From positions 21,142,001 through 21,206,000 of the forward strand of contig CM060731.1 of NCBI GenBank assembly GCA_030704615.1: a DNA stretch of 64,000 nucleotides. The letters are read 5' to 3'. Below the pieces are notes generated by a model. It was given only the letters and a program-made list of their open reading frames with translations, did not search any database and was not told the DNA's origin. Source of the stretch: Takakia lepidozioides. Lineage: Eukaryota; Streptophyta; Takakiopsida; Takakiales; Takakiaceae. Position numbers and translations under genes: made by a program. Below are positions 45,257-57,560 of this stretch, in pieces. Positions within the stretch are counted from its first letter, which is position 1, and each line of letters starts with the position of its first letter.

Positions 45257-48200
45257 ATGGCGGCAGGCGTCCAGAATGGTGCTGCGGCCATGGATCCTAC
45301 TTCCTTCAAGGACACTGTGGCTGCCATGGCTAACGGAGATGTGCAGATACTCAAGTCCGTGATTAGAGGGCAGAATGGAGATATTGCTGATGCCAAAAAG
45401 GCGCGGGAGGTGGAGAGACGGCGGAGGCGCCGGAAGCAGAAGAAGAAGTCTAGAAACGGCGTTACCAAGACCGATGCATCGGAGGACAAGACTGATGCGT
45501 CGGAGGATAATGATAGTGATAAGGAGGATGCCACTGCAGAGGTATTATCCATCTGTAATGTGGCGTGTAATTCGTGAGCCTTGTTTCATGTTTCGGACTA
45601 CCTCAATGTTCTTATACACATAGTGATGAGGAATGTTGTTGTATGGTATTGTTTTGCGAGATGAGTAAACCCTAGTTTAAGAGGCCAGTACTTGTTGTAA
45701 TTGATAAGGTGAATGGGACTACAGGGTGAAGGCAGATTTAATGCTATAAGTTTTCTAGTGTCACACCTTGTATCTAAGCCCTCTGGAATTGTAAACCTAG
45801 TCCTGCTGAAAGTATTGTGTACAAGCTTCGTATGTTAGAAATGGAAGTGGGTGTTGTGTTTCAAGCTTCACTTTAACCTTAATTTAGGTCTCTTCTTCCA
45901 TTTTCCTTAGCTAGGTGTCTCTGTCAATATGTGGTCAGAAACCTTTGGAAACACTGCTAGGTATGTAACACCTGAATTGTTTATTCCTTTTGCATGCCGG
46001 ACATCTGGTTTCAGGTGGAAGAGAAAGTAGAGGTGGTGTATGTTTCAGAAAAGGCCGATTTTGAAGATGCAAATGGTCACATGAATCCCGTCAACCAGGA
46101 CTTTTTGAGGGTTTTTGAGAGGTTTTCAGCTGTGGAAGACATGTTCCCTGTTGCAAAGAAGGTGTGTTGCAGACTGTGACACCATCCATTGGCTTATGCT
46201 TTGCCTGCACTTGGAAGTAGTCCATCTTGACCTTTGCAGTAACCATCGTGAACAAATATGGATTGGTTATGGGGATAGTTAGTCAGAGTTCTGCAGCACA
46301 GGAAGGAATCTTCGGGAGATATAGTTTCTTCCAGGCACTGGCAAATTGATAGTTACCAGCCCAATTGACTGTTTGGATTTTGCAATTCATGAGACACTGC
46401 AAAGTTCTGTGTGATTATATCGGATTATGTGGCCTGGAACTCCACTTCAGTTTTATAGGGTCTGACTGCTCCTGTCCCTTGGTAGGATGAGGATGCAAAG
46501 GTGGAAGTGACACAAACAGAGGAGCCAAAGAAGAAAACAGATGATGATTCTTCAGATGAGGAGGAACAAGACGACAAACTAAAGGAGAAAGGGCTCTCTA
46601 ACAAGAAGAAGAAGGTGAGCTGCATGTTCATTGCAGGGTTACAGATGAGCTGTTTTCCAGCATATATAGAAATATGGTTGTGACTGTAGTTTCCGGATTA
46701 TAAATATTGAGATCCATTGCCATCTACTCAACCCGTGATGGCAGAAAACTAGTATTAAATTGTGTTGGCTTGGTTTGTGCAGTTGCAACGACGTATGAAG
46801 ATTGCAGAGCTTAAGCAACAGTGCATGAAACCAGATGTTGTTGAGGTAAATTTCACAATATATTGCTTCACTTCATTTGATGTACAATTTTGAGGGCTCT
46901 TCTTACCAGCTGGAATGTTGCAGACTCTTGTAATATTTCATCTTTTGTTTTTGGCCTTTATTGAGCTTCTGGTTAGGAATCTTAGCATTCGAACCTTCAT
47001 TAAGTACCTTGTTAGGACTTCAAACCCCTTCTCGCTCCATTCAGACAATGTGTCTGAAGACTGGTGGCTTCAGGGAGAGTGCTTGTTATGTATGCTAATG
47101 AACAGCTGTTCTTCTCGTGTTGGCCAGGTTTGGGATGCAACTGCTGCGGACCCTCGGCTGCTTGTTTTTTTGAAGGGCTACCGCAACACTGTCCCTGTTC
47201 CAAGGCATTGGTGTCAGAAGCGCAAGTTCCTTCAGGTTGGTCACACAGTACAGGGATATCTAAGGACTGGGAGATTACATCCCTGGTTGGGTCGGGCGGG
47301 GTGACTAATGTGTGATGGAAGAGAGATGGCAAGAGTGACCTGGGGGTCTTGCACTTGAGAGAGTTGACAGACGGCGAGCTGGCATTGCCTCTTATTTGGT
47401 AAATGTGGTTTCTGCAGGGTGCGGGTCGTTGCCAATTGTGATTTATGGACGGAGAACTGGTATGTGGGTGGCTGCGGTGGAGAGCCGCCCCCCCCCCTCC
47501 GCTGTTCCTACTTAACAGTGTTTGCCCAGATGGCGCATAGTCTACATGTTAGGTGTGTCGTGGGGGTGGGGTTTTTATCGTACCGACACTTGTAGGTGTG
47601 GCTTAGATCATGGGTGACTGGTTTGCGTTTGAGGAGGGATTAGTGAGAGAATGTCAAGAGTTCTGCTCGACTCTTAGCTTCTTGAAATCATCGTGGTTCA
47701 ACATTTGTAGCCACGAGGTCTAGATATAGAGTAGATACTCAACGGGGAGATCTTCAGGGGGCTGCAACCTTAATGAATGGAACTTTGCATCATGTCTGCA
47801 TATAAGAGTGTCATCACGACAGGCTTGAAGTTTGTTGATCTGTGAAGAGCCTTCCTCGTTGATTCTGTCCCCCTTTTCTTTCTGACTGGGAGCTTTTGAT
47901 CCTGGCACTGCAGAATTCACAGGGCGTTGCAACTTTCCCCTTCTGGTGTTGACCCTATGTAGCGTGCTTGTGCAATGCAGAACAAAACAGACTTGATTTC
48001 ATTGTCACAGAACCCACAATGCTGCTTCTTATGTTGCATATGTGTATGGTTTAGTATGTGAGACAGGAGGAACATTTATCTGGCACATTGTCAGGCCTCA
48101 CAATTTTCTGGCCCTGCAGCTATGCCATGCTAAGGAGCCTCTCTGCAGTCCTGTCTTGCATATTATGCCATGCATTTATGCAATATTTTGCCTCCTGCAT

Positions 48201-51200
48201 CCTGAAATCTATATGACTGTGTTAACTTCAGAGGGACACAATGTTGACATTGCTTTGCTAATGTGTTGACTGAGTTCTTATTTAGATCAAGCACATCTTT
48301 GCAACAGCATTGTCATGTGGTTCTAACTGTAACTGTGCTTTCAGGGGAAGCGTGGTATTGAGAAGCAGCCGTTCCAGCTTCCTGATTTCATTGCCGCAAC
48401 TGGCATTGAGAAGATTAGACAGGTATGGATGTGCTTTTAGATTTAGGCGGCACGCATTCCTACTGAGATGTGTAAGTCTGGTGTGACTCCAGTGTAAGTT
48501 GAGGTTCCTTGATGAACTGAGTTAAGCATGTGCTTGCACATTTAGCATTGAAACTACACACACCGGGAAAAAAGCTTATTTGAGACTGAGTGATTAAGCC
48601 AATATGCGATAAAGGAGACTTTCTATGGCATGCACTTCAAGTATGACAAAGATGGAATGCGGGATGAAGCAAGGAGCCCAGGTGGAATGAGTCTTGGATT
48701 GGGAGTTGGGTGAATGCACTGTACGAAGTTGGCCTTTGTGTCTCTTAACCTTAGTGGTGTCAGGGTTTTGGGTTATGACATGACCAGTTGAATTTGTTTC
48801 TAGTGGATGACCGAGTCTTATTCTTTTGGTTATTTCCTTCTCAACTGATACCATCTGTCAACATGCTGTGGTCCCAGGCATACATTGAAAAGGAGGACAG
48901 TAAGAAGCTTAAGCAGAAGCAGAGAGAGAAGATGCAACCCAAGATGGGAAAGATGGACATTGATTATCAGGTGTGTCTTATCTCAAGGTGTCTTGATGGC
49001 TATCTTGTTCTTTATCTGGAGAGTGCATACCAAATCAATGCTGCGTTATGGTGATGGCAATGAATTGCCACATGGTGATTAGCTGGCTCAGAACACCCAG
49101 ACAAGTCAGAAGTTCAGTTATCATTATGTGAAGTTTTACTTCTTTCTGCCTAGTGATGAAATTTGAGCTAAGGTGTCGCATTACCTTCTGGCAATGGTGT
49201 GTTTGCTACTGGTGTGGCAGTCTTCCTGCATTCATTTTGGTATGGTTTGTGTACGTTATCATCCGCTGCCACTTCCCAGTTCGGGAATATTGACCCGATC
49301 CCCAGTATGAGAAATTATTCTTAAATTCTGGCTGGCTTACTTTTGTCAACCTTTGTCAGGTGCTGCATGATGCCTTTTTCAAGTATCAAACAAAGCCAAA
49401 GCTTACTCATCACGGTGATCTCTATCATGAAGGAAAGGAGTTTGAGGTGAGGTTTACATTTGAGAGAGTCATGGTCAATATGGTGTTCAGCTTGTCTCTG
49501 CTCCAGGATTGTGATGGTAAAATGATGTGTTCCCCCTGAAGCCTCAGTTCTTTCTGTTTACTTTTTGGTGTCCTAGGATCTTAACTACTCGGAAATGTGT
49601 CAGTGCAAAGAAATGCAGGGTGCTATGACAGTTTGCCAATTGACTGTATAGCCTAATGCACATTGCAATGTGGATGAGTAAAGAAGCACCGAATCAAACA
49701 TCTAAGGCTGGTTTTTCTGTTGCTGGTTTCTTTTGTGTATAAAGGTGAAACTCCGAGAGATGAAGCCCGGACAACTATCCCAGGAGCTGAAAGAAGCCCT
49801 TGGCATGCCAGATGGGGCACCTCCTCCTTGGCTTATTAATATGCAGGTCTGCTGGATTGGTCTTCTTACCATTTTCACCCGGGACCTCTGTTCTACTGTT
49901 TTTAATTTCCATATATATATCAAGCCTTGGCATAGAGGTAGGAATAGTAGGTGAATGGAGGTCAGGATAGACATAATAACACTTTGGTTTGAGTTGCCTC
50001 TATATACATGCCTTAATTTTCATAAAAGTTTGTTAGAGAAGTTTTCTATGCTTTTGCAAGTTTTATTGAATCTAATGCATCTTACTCGGACAACGTATTT
50101 TTTCGGGTGTCTGGATGTTGTGTCACATCCGGGCAATCAGACACTTTGGTTGGGTTCATGAAGATTTGTTTGTAGTTGTCTCTAACGATCTCTAGACCTT
50201 GCTTGTCTCTCAGCCATTTATACTCGTTTGCTCATTTCGGACTTATGTTGCTGCTTTTCAGCGATACGGGCCTCCTCCTTCTTATCCACACTTGAAGATT
50301 CCTGGGTTGAATGCACCAATCCCAGATGGCGCTTCATTCGGATACCATGCTGGAGGTTGGGGCAAGCCTCCTGTTGATGAGGTGAGCCAAGCAAATCACT
50401 TCCTAGGATAATTCTATGCAATTATTGGTGTGCACCAGGGATAGGGTGATTCCAGGAGGTCTGCCATTGCAAGAATCCTTTTGGAGCCACACTTTCTATT
50501 TTTGTTAATGTGGCTGATACAATAAAAGTTATTTGGTAGTAAAGTAGTGCTACAGGGCCTTAGTGCAACAAGATAAGTAATACTCAATAGAGCAACTATG
50601 TAACTTCTGAAATCATAAGAGATTGTCTTACTGTGCTTGACCTAGGACCAGGACACGCAGTAGTTCCACTACTCTGTGCTGTCTTTACTAATGCATTGGT
50701 AGGTTACCTTGCTCCAGTTCGCGTCTTTTATGGATAGGATACAGTTGAGTTAAATCCCAGTTAGTGACAGCTTCTTTGTGAAGGGCAAACTTGCATGTGA
50801 CAAGAGCTTAACTTAAGAGTGCATGTATGTGTGGCTGCAGTTTGGACGTCCTTTGTATGGAGATGTATTTGGCGTCCAGCAGCCAGAGCCTGATCTCTAT
50901 GAGGTATGCATATATCGTACTACTCGAACAGAACAGCTGTGAGAGTTTAGAAGCAGGAGACAATTTTAGTGTCATGCTCAAAATACAGAAGTTCAGTATA
51001 TTTCTGTTCAAGTTGAAGTTTTTGGTCCGAAGCTGTTAGGTTTACTTTGTGAACTTGTATTCCCAATCATGGATTTTCTATTTAATTTACAGCAGCTCCA
51101 AAATCTAGATCAACGTTGAAGAGGTAAAGGGTTTTACAGGAGGAGCCAGTTGACCGATCAAAGCATTGGGGTGACCTGGAAGAGGAAGAAGAGGAGGAGG

Positions 51201-53236
51201 AGGAGGAGGAGGAAGAGGAAGAGGAGCTTGAACTGAACGAAGAGGAGCTGGAAGACGGCACGACCTCTGTTGACACACTTTCTACGTATGCTTGCTTACC
51301 TTGTCATGGCAGGGATTTCCTTAATTTCCGCATGTATCTTCTTGTTCTCAACCCCAGCTCTTTATTGCTAGAACAGCTATGTAGCTGCATTTGAGTAAAA
51401 CCACTGTGATCATCCAGTCAGCTGATTACATATGGATCTTTGTTTGCACAGGACACCTACTGGTGTTGAAACACCCGATGTCATCGACCTGCGCAAGGCA
51501 CAGCGTAAAGAGCCTGAAAAACCACTGTATCATGTAAGTTATGAGATTTTGATGTGTCTGTACAAGCCGAGCATGGTCCTGCTTTATTAAATCTTAAAGG
51601 CCTATAAGCTGTCATACAGTCTAGGGTTGATCTCCTTCTACTTATGTTTCCTTGACCCTTCACAGGATTAAGCCTTCTCCACATGGAGGCTTATAAAAAC
51701 AGAGATTTTCACGTTGTCTGGAAGTGGGAAAATTTGGGCTGCAGCTTTGGGTTGATGTGCTCTGAAGATGAAGGTTGAAGTATGTCTGAGATGTAATGGT
51801 TGTGGCAGGTTCTTGAGGAGAAGGAGGAACGCATTCAACCAGGGACCCTCATGGGCACAAGTCACACGTATGCTTTTCAAACCTTCTGTTCTCTTTGAAG
51901 AGTAGTGGTATGTAGGACAGTCTTGTTGACAGGTATTGTTTTCCTCAATCTTTTGAAGGGAACTCCGGTCCTGCATTGGGAGGTCTGGGGAGATCAGGAA
52001 TACTAGCAACAAGGTGTATAGCTGGGACAAGTGGTTCCTGTATTGCATTAGATCTCAGATTCTCACTTGTGCTATTTCCTTTCCAGGTATGTGCTTCCCA
52101 CAGGTGACAAAGCGGCATCCAAGAAGGTACATGCGCCATCCGGTCCCTCATTTCCCGTCTTTGTCTGTCTATTTCTGTGTGCTTCTATTTGGTGCCATCT
52201 CCTAATCTCTGCTCTCATTGATAGGATGCTACACATTCCGACTCTCTATACTTTTGCCCTGATTTAATGAGCAGATCAGATCTTCTCAATACTTTTCTGG
52301 TTACCTTTAATTGTTGAGTATGGTGCTATCTCAATACTTATAAGGATATATATTGCCCTCATTTAATGTTTTTTCGTTTGGGATCCCTTTGGTTTGATTT
52401 TGTTATTTTTCTAATTTAAGGTTGGGACTTCACATGTAACCACACTACTGGCTGTATTATTCAGGTTGATTTGCTCAAGAGCCAGAGGACTGATAAAGTG
52501 GATATTACTCTTCGCCCAGAGGAACTGGAGGGACTCGATGATGTTGCCCTTGCTGCCAAGTAAGGATTATGCATCTCCCAAGGCCTTCATCGTGTGTAGG
52601 CTAAGAGCAATGCAGATTTTATGGATCCAACCTCTTAGACTTCATCTGTATGTAACTTACATGAGAGATTGCATATCTTGTGTAGAGGTGTGCACATAAC
52701 GTTCTAGAGCATCGAACTGGCCCTGGCAGCTTTGGCATCTGGAGGTGAGGGTTCAATATTCCGTGAGAAACTCACGTTTTTCGCCAGCTGGTCTTGATGC
52801 CATCAGTGGTCTTGGGTGTCCACTGTTGATAATATGGGGACTTGTGGGTGTAGATATGAGGAAGCTAGCCATGAAGCCACTCTTGCGACACAAAGAGAGG
52901 ACTTCAGCGACATGGTTGCCGAGGTCTTTTTCCTCCTTAATAATCTTGTTTCAAGATGCCATATAGATGTCTCATGTTTGCTGTACATTGTGGTCATGTT
53001 TAATTGCCAGGATGCAACAGTTGTGAAAGTACTGTTGGTCAGGAATTGCTGGATCAGTGGATCAGTGTGGATCAGTGTGGTGTATGTCTGTGGCTGTTAT
53101 TGTGGGAAATGTCACCCTCAGATATACTAAGCAGGGTGTTGGGATGTTATTTCTAATTCAGGTGGAAAAGAAGAGAAAGCGGAAAGCACAGGAGAAGGAA
53201 GGGAAGGCTAAGAAGCAGAAGGATTTCAAGTTTTAG
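45257..53236 (+). CDS. SF3B2: Splicing factor 3B subunit 2 (SF3B2/SAP145)
   Basis: Subunit of the SF3b complex of U2 snRNP, binding pre-mRNA near the branch site. Eighteen exons join in frame to 613 residues: 45257-45541, 46015-46161, 46486-46614, 46783-46845, 47128-47235, 48345-48422, 48878-48970, 49360-49446, 49745-49846, 50262-50381, 50841-50903, 51140-51285, 51452-51533, 51809-51867, 52087-52126, 52465-52559, 52854-52923 and 53162-53236. Key landmarks: WDATAADPRLLVFLKGYRN and VPVPRHWCQKRKFLQGKRG (DUF382, about 200-325), GMPDGAPPPWLINMQRYGPP then SYPHLKIPGLNAPIP (PSP domain, about 335-390), FGRPLYGDVFGV, an acidic run of glutamates at about 440-455, and a basic C-terminal tail (KKRKRKAQEKEGKAKKQK). 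Start at ATG 45257 (MAAGVQNGAAAM). Most introns are phase 0, and length and order match plant SAP145. Confidence 0.97.
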
Positions 53237-53787
53237 GTCTGTCCTATGGTGGTGTTTGGGAGTCTTTGGTCAAGGCATTAAAGTACACATTTAAAATGTT
53301 GTGTATGGTCTGCCGAGTGTAAACAGTTTGAATAGCTGGAAATGTAGTACCTAGGTCACTAGTCTCACGAGTATCAGGAGGGAGGGTCACTCTTGTGTAA
53401 TCTGTGCAAATGTGCTCTCTTTCACTTCGGTTTTCTTTATGAAACTTGACAGGTTCTAAAACGTCCCCTGCAACTGTAGGGAAAGATATTCTAGTGCACA
53501 CCGTACGGAGTACGTAGCAAATTGTCACAAGCTGTCAACTTGAGTGAGTGGAATGTTATTAGTCACATTGCAAACCTTTGAAAGGAATTGAATAGATCTT
53601 TTCACATATAATCTTGTCTATATGAGATGGATTCAAGGGTTCCATCTGGTCTGGTCTCAGATGATTCATGCCTTGCATTGCATAGCAGGACAACCAAATG
53701 TCAGTCACACATGTATGACAGATGTAGCCTTTGGAGCTTGTTTTTCAGTCTGCAAATTTAATTGCTAATTTTGCAGCTACGCTGGAG

Positions 53788-53883
53788 ATGTTACTGCCCT
53801 AGTATTCTTATAATTGGAAGCTGTATGTTATTGCTATGTTACTGCCCTAGTATTCTTATAATTGGAAGCTGTATGTTATTGCT
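53788..53883. repeat. Perfect 48-bp tandem duplication
   Basis: The 48 bases at 53788-53835 (starting ATGTTACTGCCCTAG) are repeated without a difference at 53836-53883. Full identity indicates a recent slippage or repair duplication. It lies in intergenic sequence downstream of SF3B2. Confidence 0.95.
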
Positions 53884-54331
53884 CCTTGAGGAACCTTAAG
53901 CGGCTCACAATGTGTTGCAGGACTTGTCCTGGATAGCAGGACTGCTTCTCTGAAGCAAGAACACATACTCCGATGGATATTCAAAGTAGGGTTGGCCAGC
54001 CAGCAAGCCCCGCATGGAATGTCTCTTTGCCCTTCTTGGTCCTCTCTGCAAGTAATGATGATGAAACCAGAGGTGTATGCAACATGATTCAATCCCCCTC
54101 TTCACAAGTTGGACTGAAGGCATGGACATAACTTTTGGTAGACAAGTAGTCCCAAAGTAAGGCATGAATGTTAAACCTTCAAGGTCTACAGCTTTTTTCG
54201 GGAAGAATTGGAATCTTATAACCTTTTTGTGAGCACGAAAGTTCTCTGCAACCTTTGCAAAGTAGGAAAAAAATTCGCAAATTTTATTGAAATTCCTAAA
54301 TGTCTGAGCCAATTGAAACTCCATAGGAGCA

Positions 54332-54500
54332 CACCAGTGTTGTACTGGTATGTAGGGTATTCCGGGTATTAATATTGGGTATGAACCTGGTATTCCAGAA
54401 CCTACCAGGCGGATACGTGTCAGGCCGCAAAACCTAGGGTAGACCAGTACTATCCCTTTGCTACCAGGCTCATACCCTTCCAAAAGCCGTAGCTTGATAC
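54332..54500. mobile_element. Second copy of the foldback/hAT-like terminal sequence
   Basis: CCAGTGTTGTACTGGTATGT at 54332-54351 is identical to the reverse complement of 20991-21010, the right end of the foldback element there. The following sequence (GGGTATTCCGGGTATTAATA and TACCAGG words) is rich in short inverted repeats, but no matching right end is found, so the element is truncated or diverged. The right boundary is approximate. Confidence 0.5.
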
Positions 54501-54691
54501 TAGTACTCTAGACACAGATTGCCCCATTTTTCCTCTGGATTCCTGGGAGTGATTTTCTTTCTGGCGAAAAATCGCCAGATTTCGACCTGGAAACTCGGTC
54601 AGCTACTTGTATAAAGGAATTATGGGGGGTAAAATCCGAGATTTTCGCCAAAAAGCACCAGGAGATAAATTTTAGGAGCCTAATCTTGCCG

Positions 54692-54820
54692 ATGTGGACC
54701 AATGAATCGTTCAGCTTCGGGGAGAGGTACCGAAAGCTGCCTGTTTGCAATCACATATTTCACCAGAAGTGCATTGATAAGTGGCTGCAGATTGTAGCTA
54801 CCTGCCCAGTTTGCAAGTAA
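54692..54820 (+). pseudogene. Half RING-H2 finger, gene fragment
   Basis: A 42-codon frame reads [20 protein letters not shown] followed by [14 protein letters not shown] and a stop. This is the second half of a RING-H2 (C-x-H-x2-H-x2-C-x10-C-x2-C), as in plant RING E3 ligases of the type CNHxFHxxCIDKWLxxxxTCPxC. The first C-x2-C pair is missing, and no exon carrying it is found upstream in 2 kb. It is either the last coding exon of an unrecognised gene or, more likely, a captured or decayed fragment in this repeat-rich zone. Confidence 0.6.
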
Positions 54821-55973
54821 AATTAGATGCTCAAAAGACTTTAAGAGATTGGGTACAATGTTAGAAACTGTTTGTAAGAATGTACCTACTTGAGCACAAG
54901 AAATTTTGGAATATCCAACGTGTTTAAATTCGCTGGCGAAACACTAAGAGCATGGCATCTGCATATTGTTGAGCATCTGCATTATGGGCCCGATCAAGTG
55001 AGATTAATTGCTCTTGTTGTTCTAGCGTTGATGTTCTGTTTTATCTCCATGTGTTGTGAAGCTATAATATATAACTGAAATTAGAAATCAATCCCACTTC
55101 ATTGCCTTAAATGGGTGAAGAACCATCTTTCTCTTCCACTCTGCTTTGTGGAAAGTGGGTCTCAGACAGCTATGAATAGCAAAGACGTAACACGAGCAAG
55201 CCCAAGAAGCTTGGGAAGGCTGTAATATCAAGCAGCCATGTAGAACGAAGAGCACCAGTAAAACAACTTTTGCACAATTGCACCAGGCAGTTAAATATAC
55301 TTTCAGACAATAGGATGTTCCAAGCTTGCACAATGGTAGAACTCATATCATCATTTCTCTTTCTCCATCACTGTATATTATGAGAGTAGTCCTAGATTGT
55401 AGTCCTGGCTCTTGTTGTCTTACCTCGACACCCGACCTCTAGCCATAGCATTGGTGGTTGTTGGTCAGAACCATAAGTCGATTGTCTTTTTAATGTTCAT
55501 TGGAGTGTACCATGACGCGAGCCTCCATCCAATTTTTCATTGTACCTGTCCATGCACAAAAACAGGCTCCCATACCTGGTGTATTAGAACACCAAGAGTT
55601 CCAGGAGAACATCTAGTGGGGCTAAGCGTATGGCAATCTTGACATTCACAATGAGTGCATCTGTTAAAACTGTTGTTTCTTAGATTTCATGCCAGCTTCC
55701 ATTTCAATGACTTTGACTGTTTGCTTCAAGAGATTATCTAAGGTTAACCTCGCTGCGAGCATAGACCAAATCTTCTGCATTTGTTGCTCCGAGAAGTATC
55801 TTCTGGTGAGCCGTCAGGCAGGCATTGTATATCGTTAGAGTGTGCCATTGCTCACCTTGGAGACAAAGGATATCCTTAAATTACGTCCTCGAAACCTTTT
55901 GCCCTCGAAACCATTGAATAATGACGTTCTCAACGATACCTTCATTTTTTGCAGGCGAGAATCAATACATTTG

Positions 55974-56466
55974 CTTATTTCGCTGGCGAATCCCGTTGTT
56001 TGCCTCATTTTTCAATGTCGGTGGAGATATTTCATTCCTCAAGAATTCTCTTTTTATCATGTTCAATTATCTTCGAACGTCCTACTTCTTTATTTTTCTT
56101 AATTTCCAAATCCTTCAATCTCTTTGCTTCGATTAATGTCTTTTGCCTCAGCAAGATAACGTAAAGCTTCAGACTCAAACTCATAAAGAAACTCAACTGA
56201 GTTTGGCTAGCCTTCCTCCACACTATGCTGCCACAACCTAATTAAATATGGAGAAAATCCGTGAAACCTTAGAACCCTTGCAAGACCTACCTACCGTGCA
56301 ACTAGGTACGTCCATATTATCAGTTGAATCAATCTAAACCCTCCATAGCGAGTAATCGGAAAGGCTAGCCATTCCCTGCAGCTAGTTATGTCAAGTAACC
56401 TCCTCGAAGCCCTTGGTTACCCTTTCATTATTTCGATGGCGAATCCCTTTGTTTGCCTCATTATAC
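55974..56466. repeat. Pair of near-identical 32-bp direct repeats
   Basis: TATTTCGCTGGCGAATCCC followed by GTTGTTTGCCTCATT (55974-56010) recurs at 56428-56464 with two differences (GATGGCG, CTTTG). The palindromic word TTCGCTGGCGAA also occurs at 54928, and a TCTGGCGA/TCGCCAGA hairpin at 54562. They may mark ends of an unrecognised element of about 450 bp. Confidence 0.5.
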
Positions 56467-56929
56467 GAAGTCGTTAAATGATTGTTTGTTTTTTAGGTGT
56501 CATGGATGGTGTTGGTTATTATGTGTTTGTTGTGTGTTGTGGGTAGGATACCATATCTGTAAATATTTGGAACATGGAGCTTGTAGATATACATTACGGA
56601 TGCCCACTTTCATTAGGGTTTAGGGATATAATAAGGGGCAGATATAGGCACGAAAATAGTCACCCAACAATGATTTTCGCTATTACGGAAACCTAATCCT
56701 GTGAATTCTATTTCCGTGGAAACATGTAAACCCTATTGCCGTGTTTCGTGCTCACGCCTATGTTTTCCGTCACGTTTCTAGCAACCCCCCAAGTGCACTA
56801 AGTGCGACCCAGATGATTCTGGGGTCAAATCTTGCTACTGATGGGTGTGGTATACTCTGCTCCACGGTTCCGGGTGGTGTCCCATTCCTGCGCCTCATGG
56901 CGCGGTTACTGTGAAAGAGGTTAGACAAC

Positions 56930-57106
56930 CAACATGTAGCCTAGTGGTAATGGGCACATATCACGTTGGATGTGATTGTGGTTCAAATCACAGGCTAGTG
57001 TGTCATGAAGGTGTCCACCTTTCAACTGGAAGGTAGTAGCCCTTTTGCTGAAGAGACACCATAATCTACACTCCCTTCGCGAGGCGTCTACATATATATA
57101 TATATG
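56930..57106 (+). mobile_element. tRNA-derived SINE with (TA)n tail
   Basis: The A-box-like word TGTAGCCTAGTGGTAATGGG (56935) and the B-box-like GTGGTTCAAATCAC (56978) precede the family body with GAAGAGACACCATAATCTAC (57050) and CGCGAGGCGTC, ending in a TA repeat at 57091-57104. It is the most complete copy in the window and shares its body with the copies at 19914 and 21030. Confidence 0.82.
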
Positions 57107-57560
57107 TTTTTTGAAAGAGGTTATTTTCTCTTCTCACTATGAGGGATTTGTGAGCTGTTGCTCCCAGGTGTTTCCTTAAAAAAAAAAAAAAAACAATCAT
57201 GACGACCGAATAGACCCCATCAACAAATTAACAATTCATCCATTGCCGTATTTTCTGGACGTTGTTCTCAGAAGTCGTCGCGAGTAGTGCGGAGCAACGC
57301 GAGGCCCTAGTATTTATTGTATATGTTTATCCCCTCGGCCCACACAGAGATTTGAGCCCTAGCTCCGGTGGGCATGGGTAAGTAAGAACCATCCAAAGAT
57401 GAAGATAGTGCACAGAGTGTAGTCCATCCATCCCTTGTTGCTCCTCAAAAGTCGGCGGAGAAGCAACGAGAGAGAAAGAACAAAGAACGGTTTGCGTGCT
57501 TGTCATGTCCGCAGAGCGTGACTACGAGATAGTCAGTTGAGCAGGTGTCTACTTAGAGGG

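Noticed and set aside
45049-45552. 167-codon minus-strand frame opposite SF3B2 exon 1
   Set aside because: It overlaps a well-supported exon and consists of Ser/Leu runs that mirror Glu/Lys/Asp codons on the sense strand.
19677-57000. True tRNA genes at the A-box/B-box pairs
   Set aside because: None can be folded by eye into a complete cloverleaf with acceptor stem and anticodon; several are followed by a shared SINE body.
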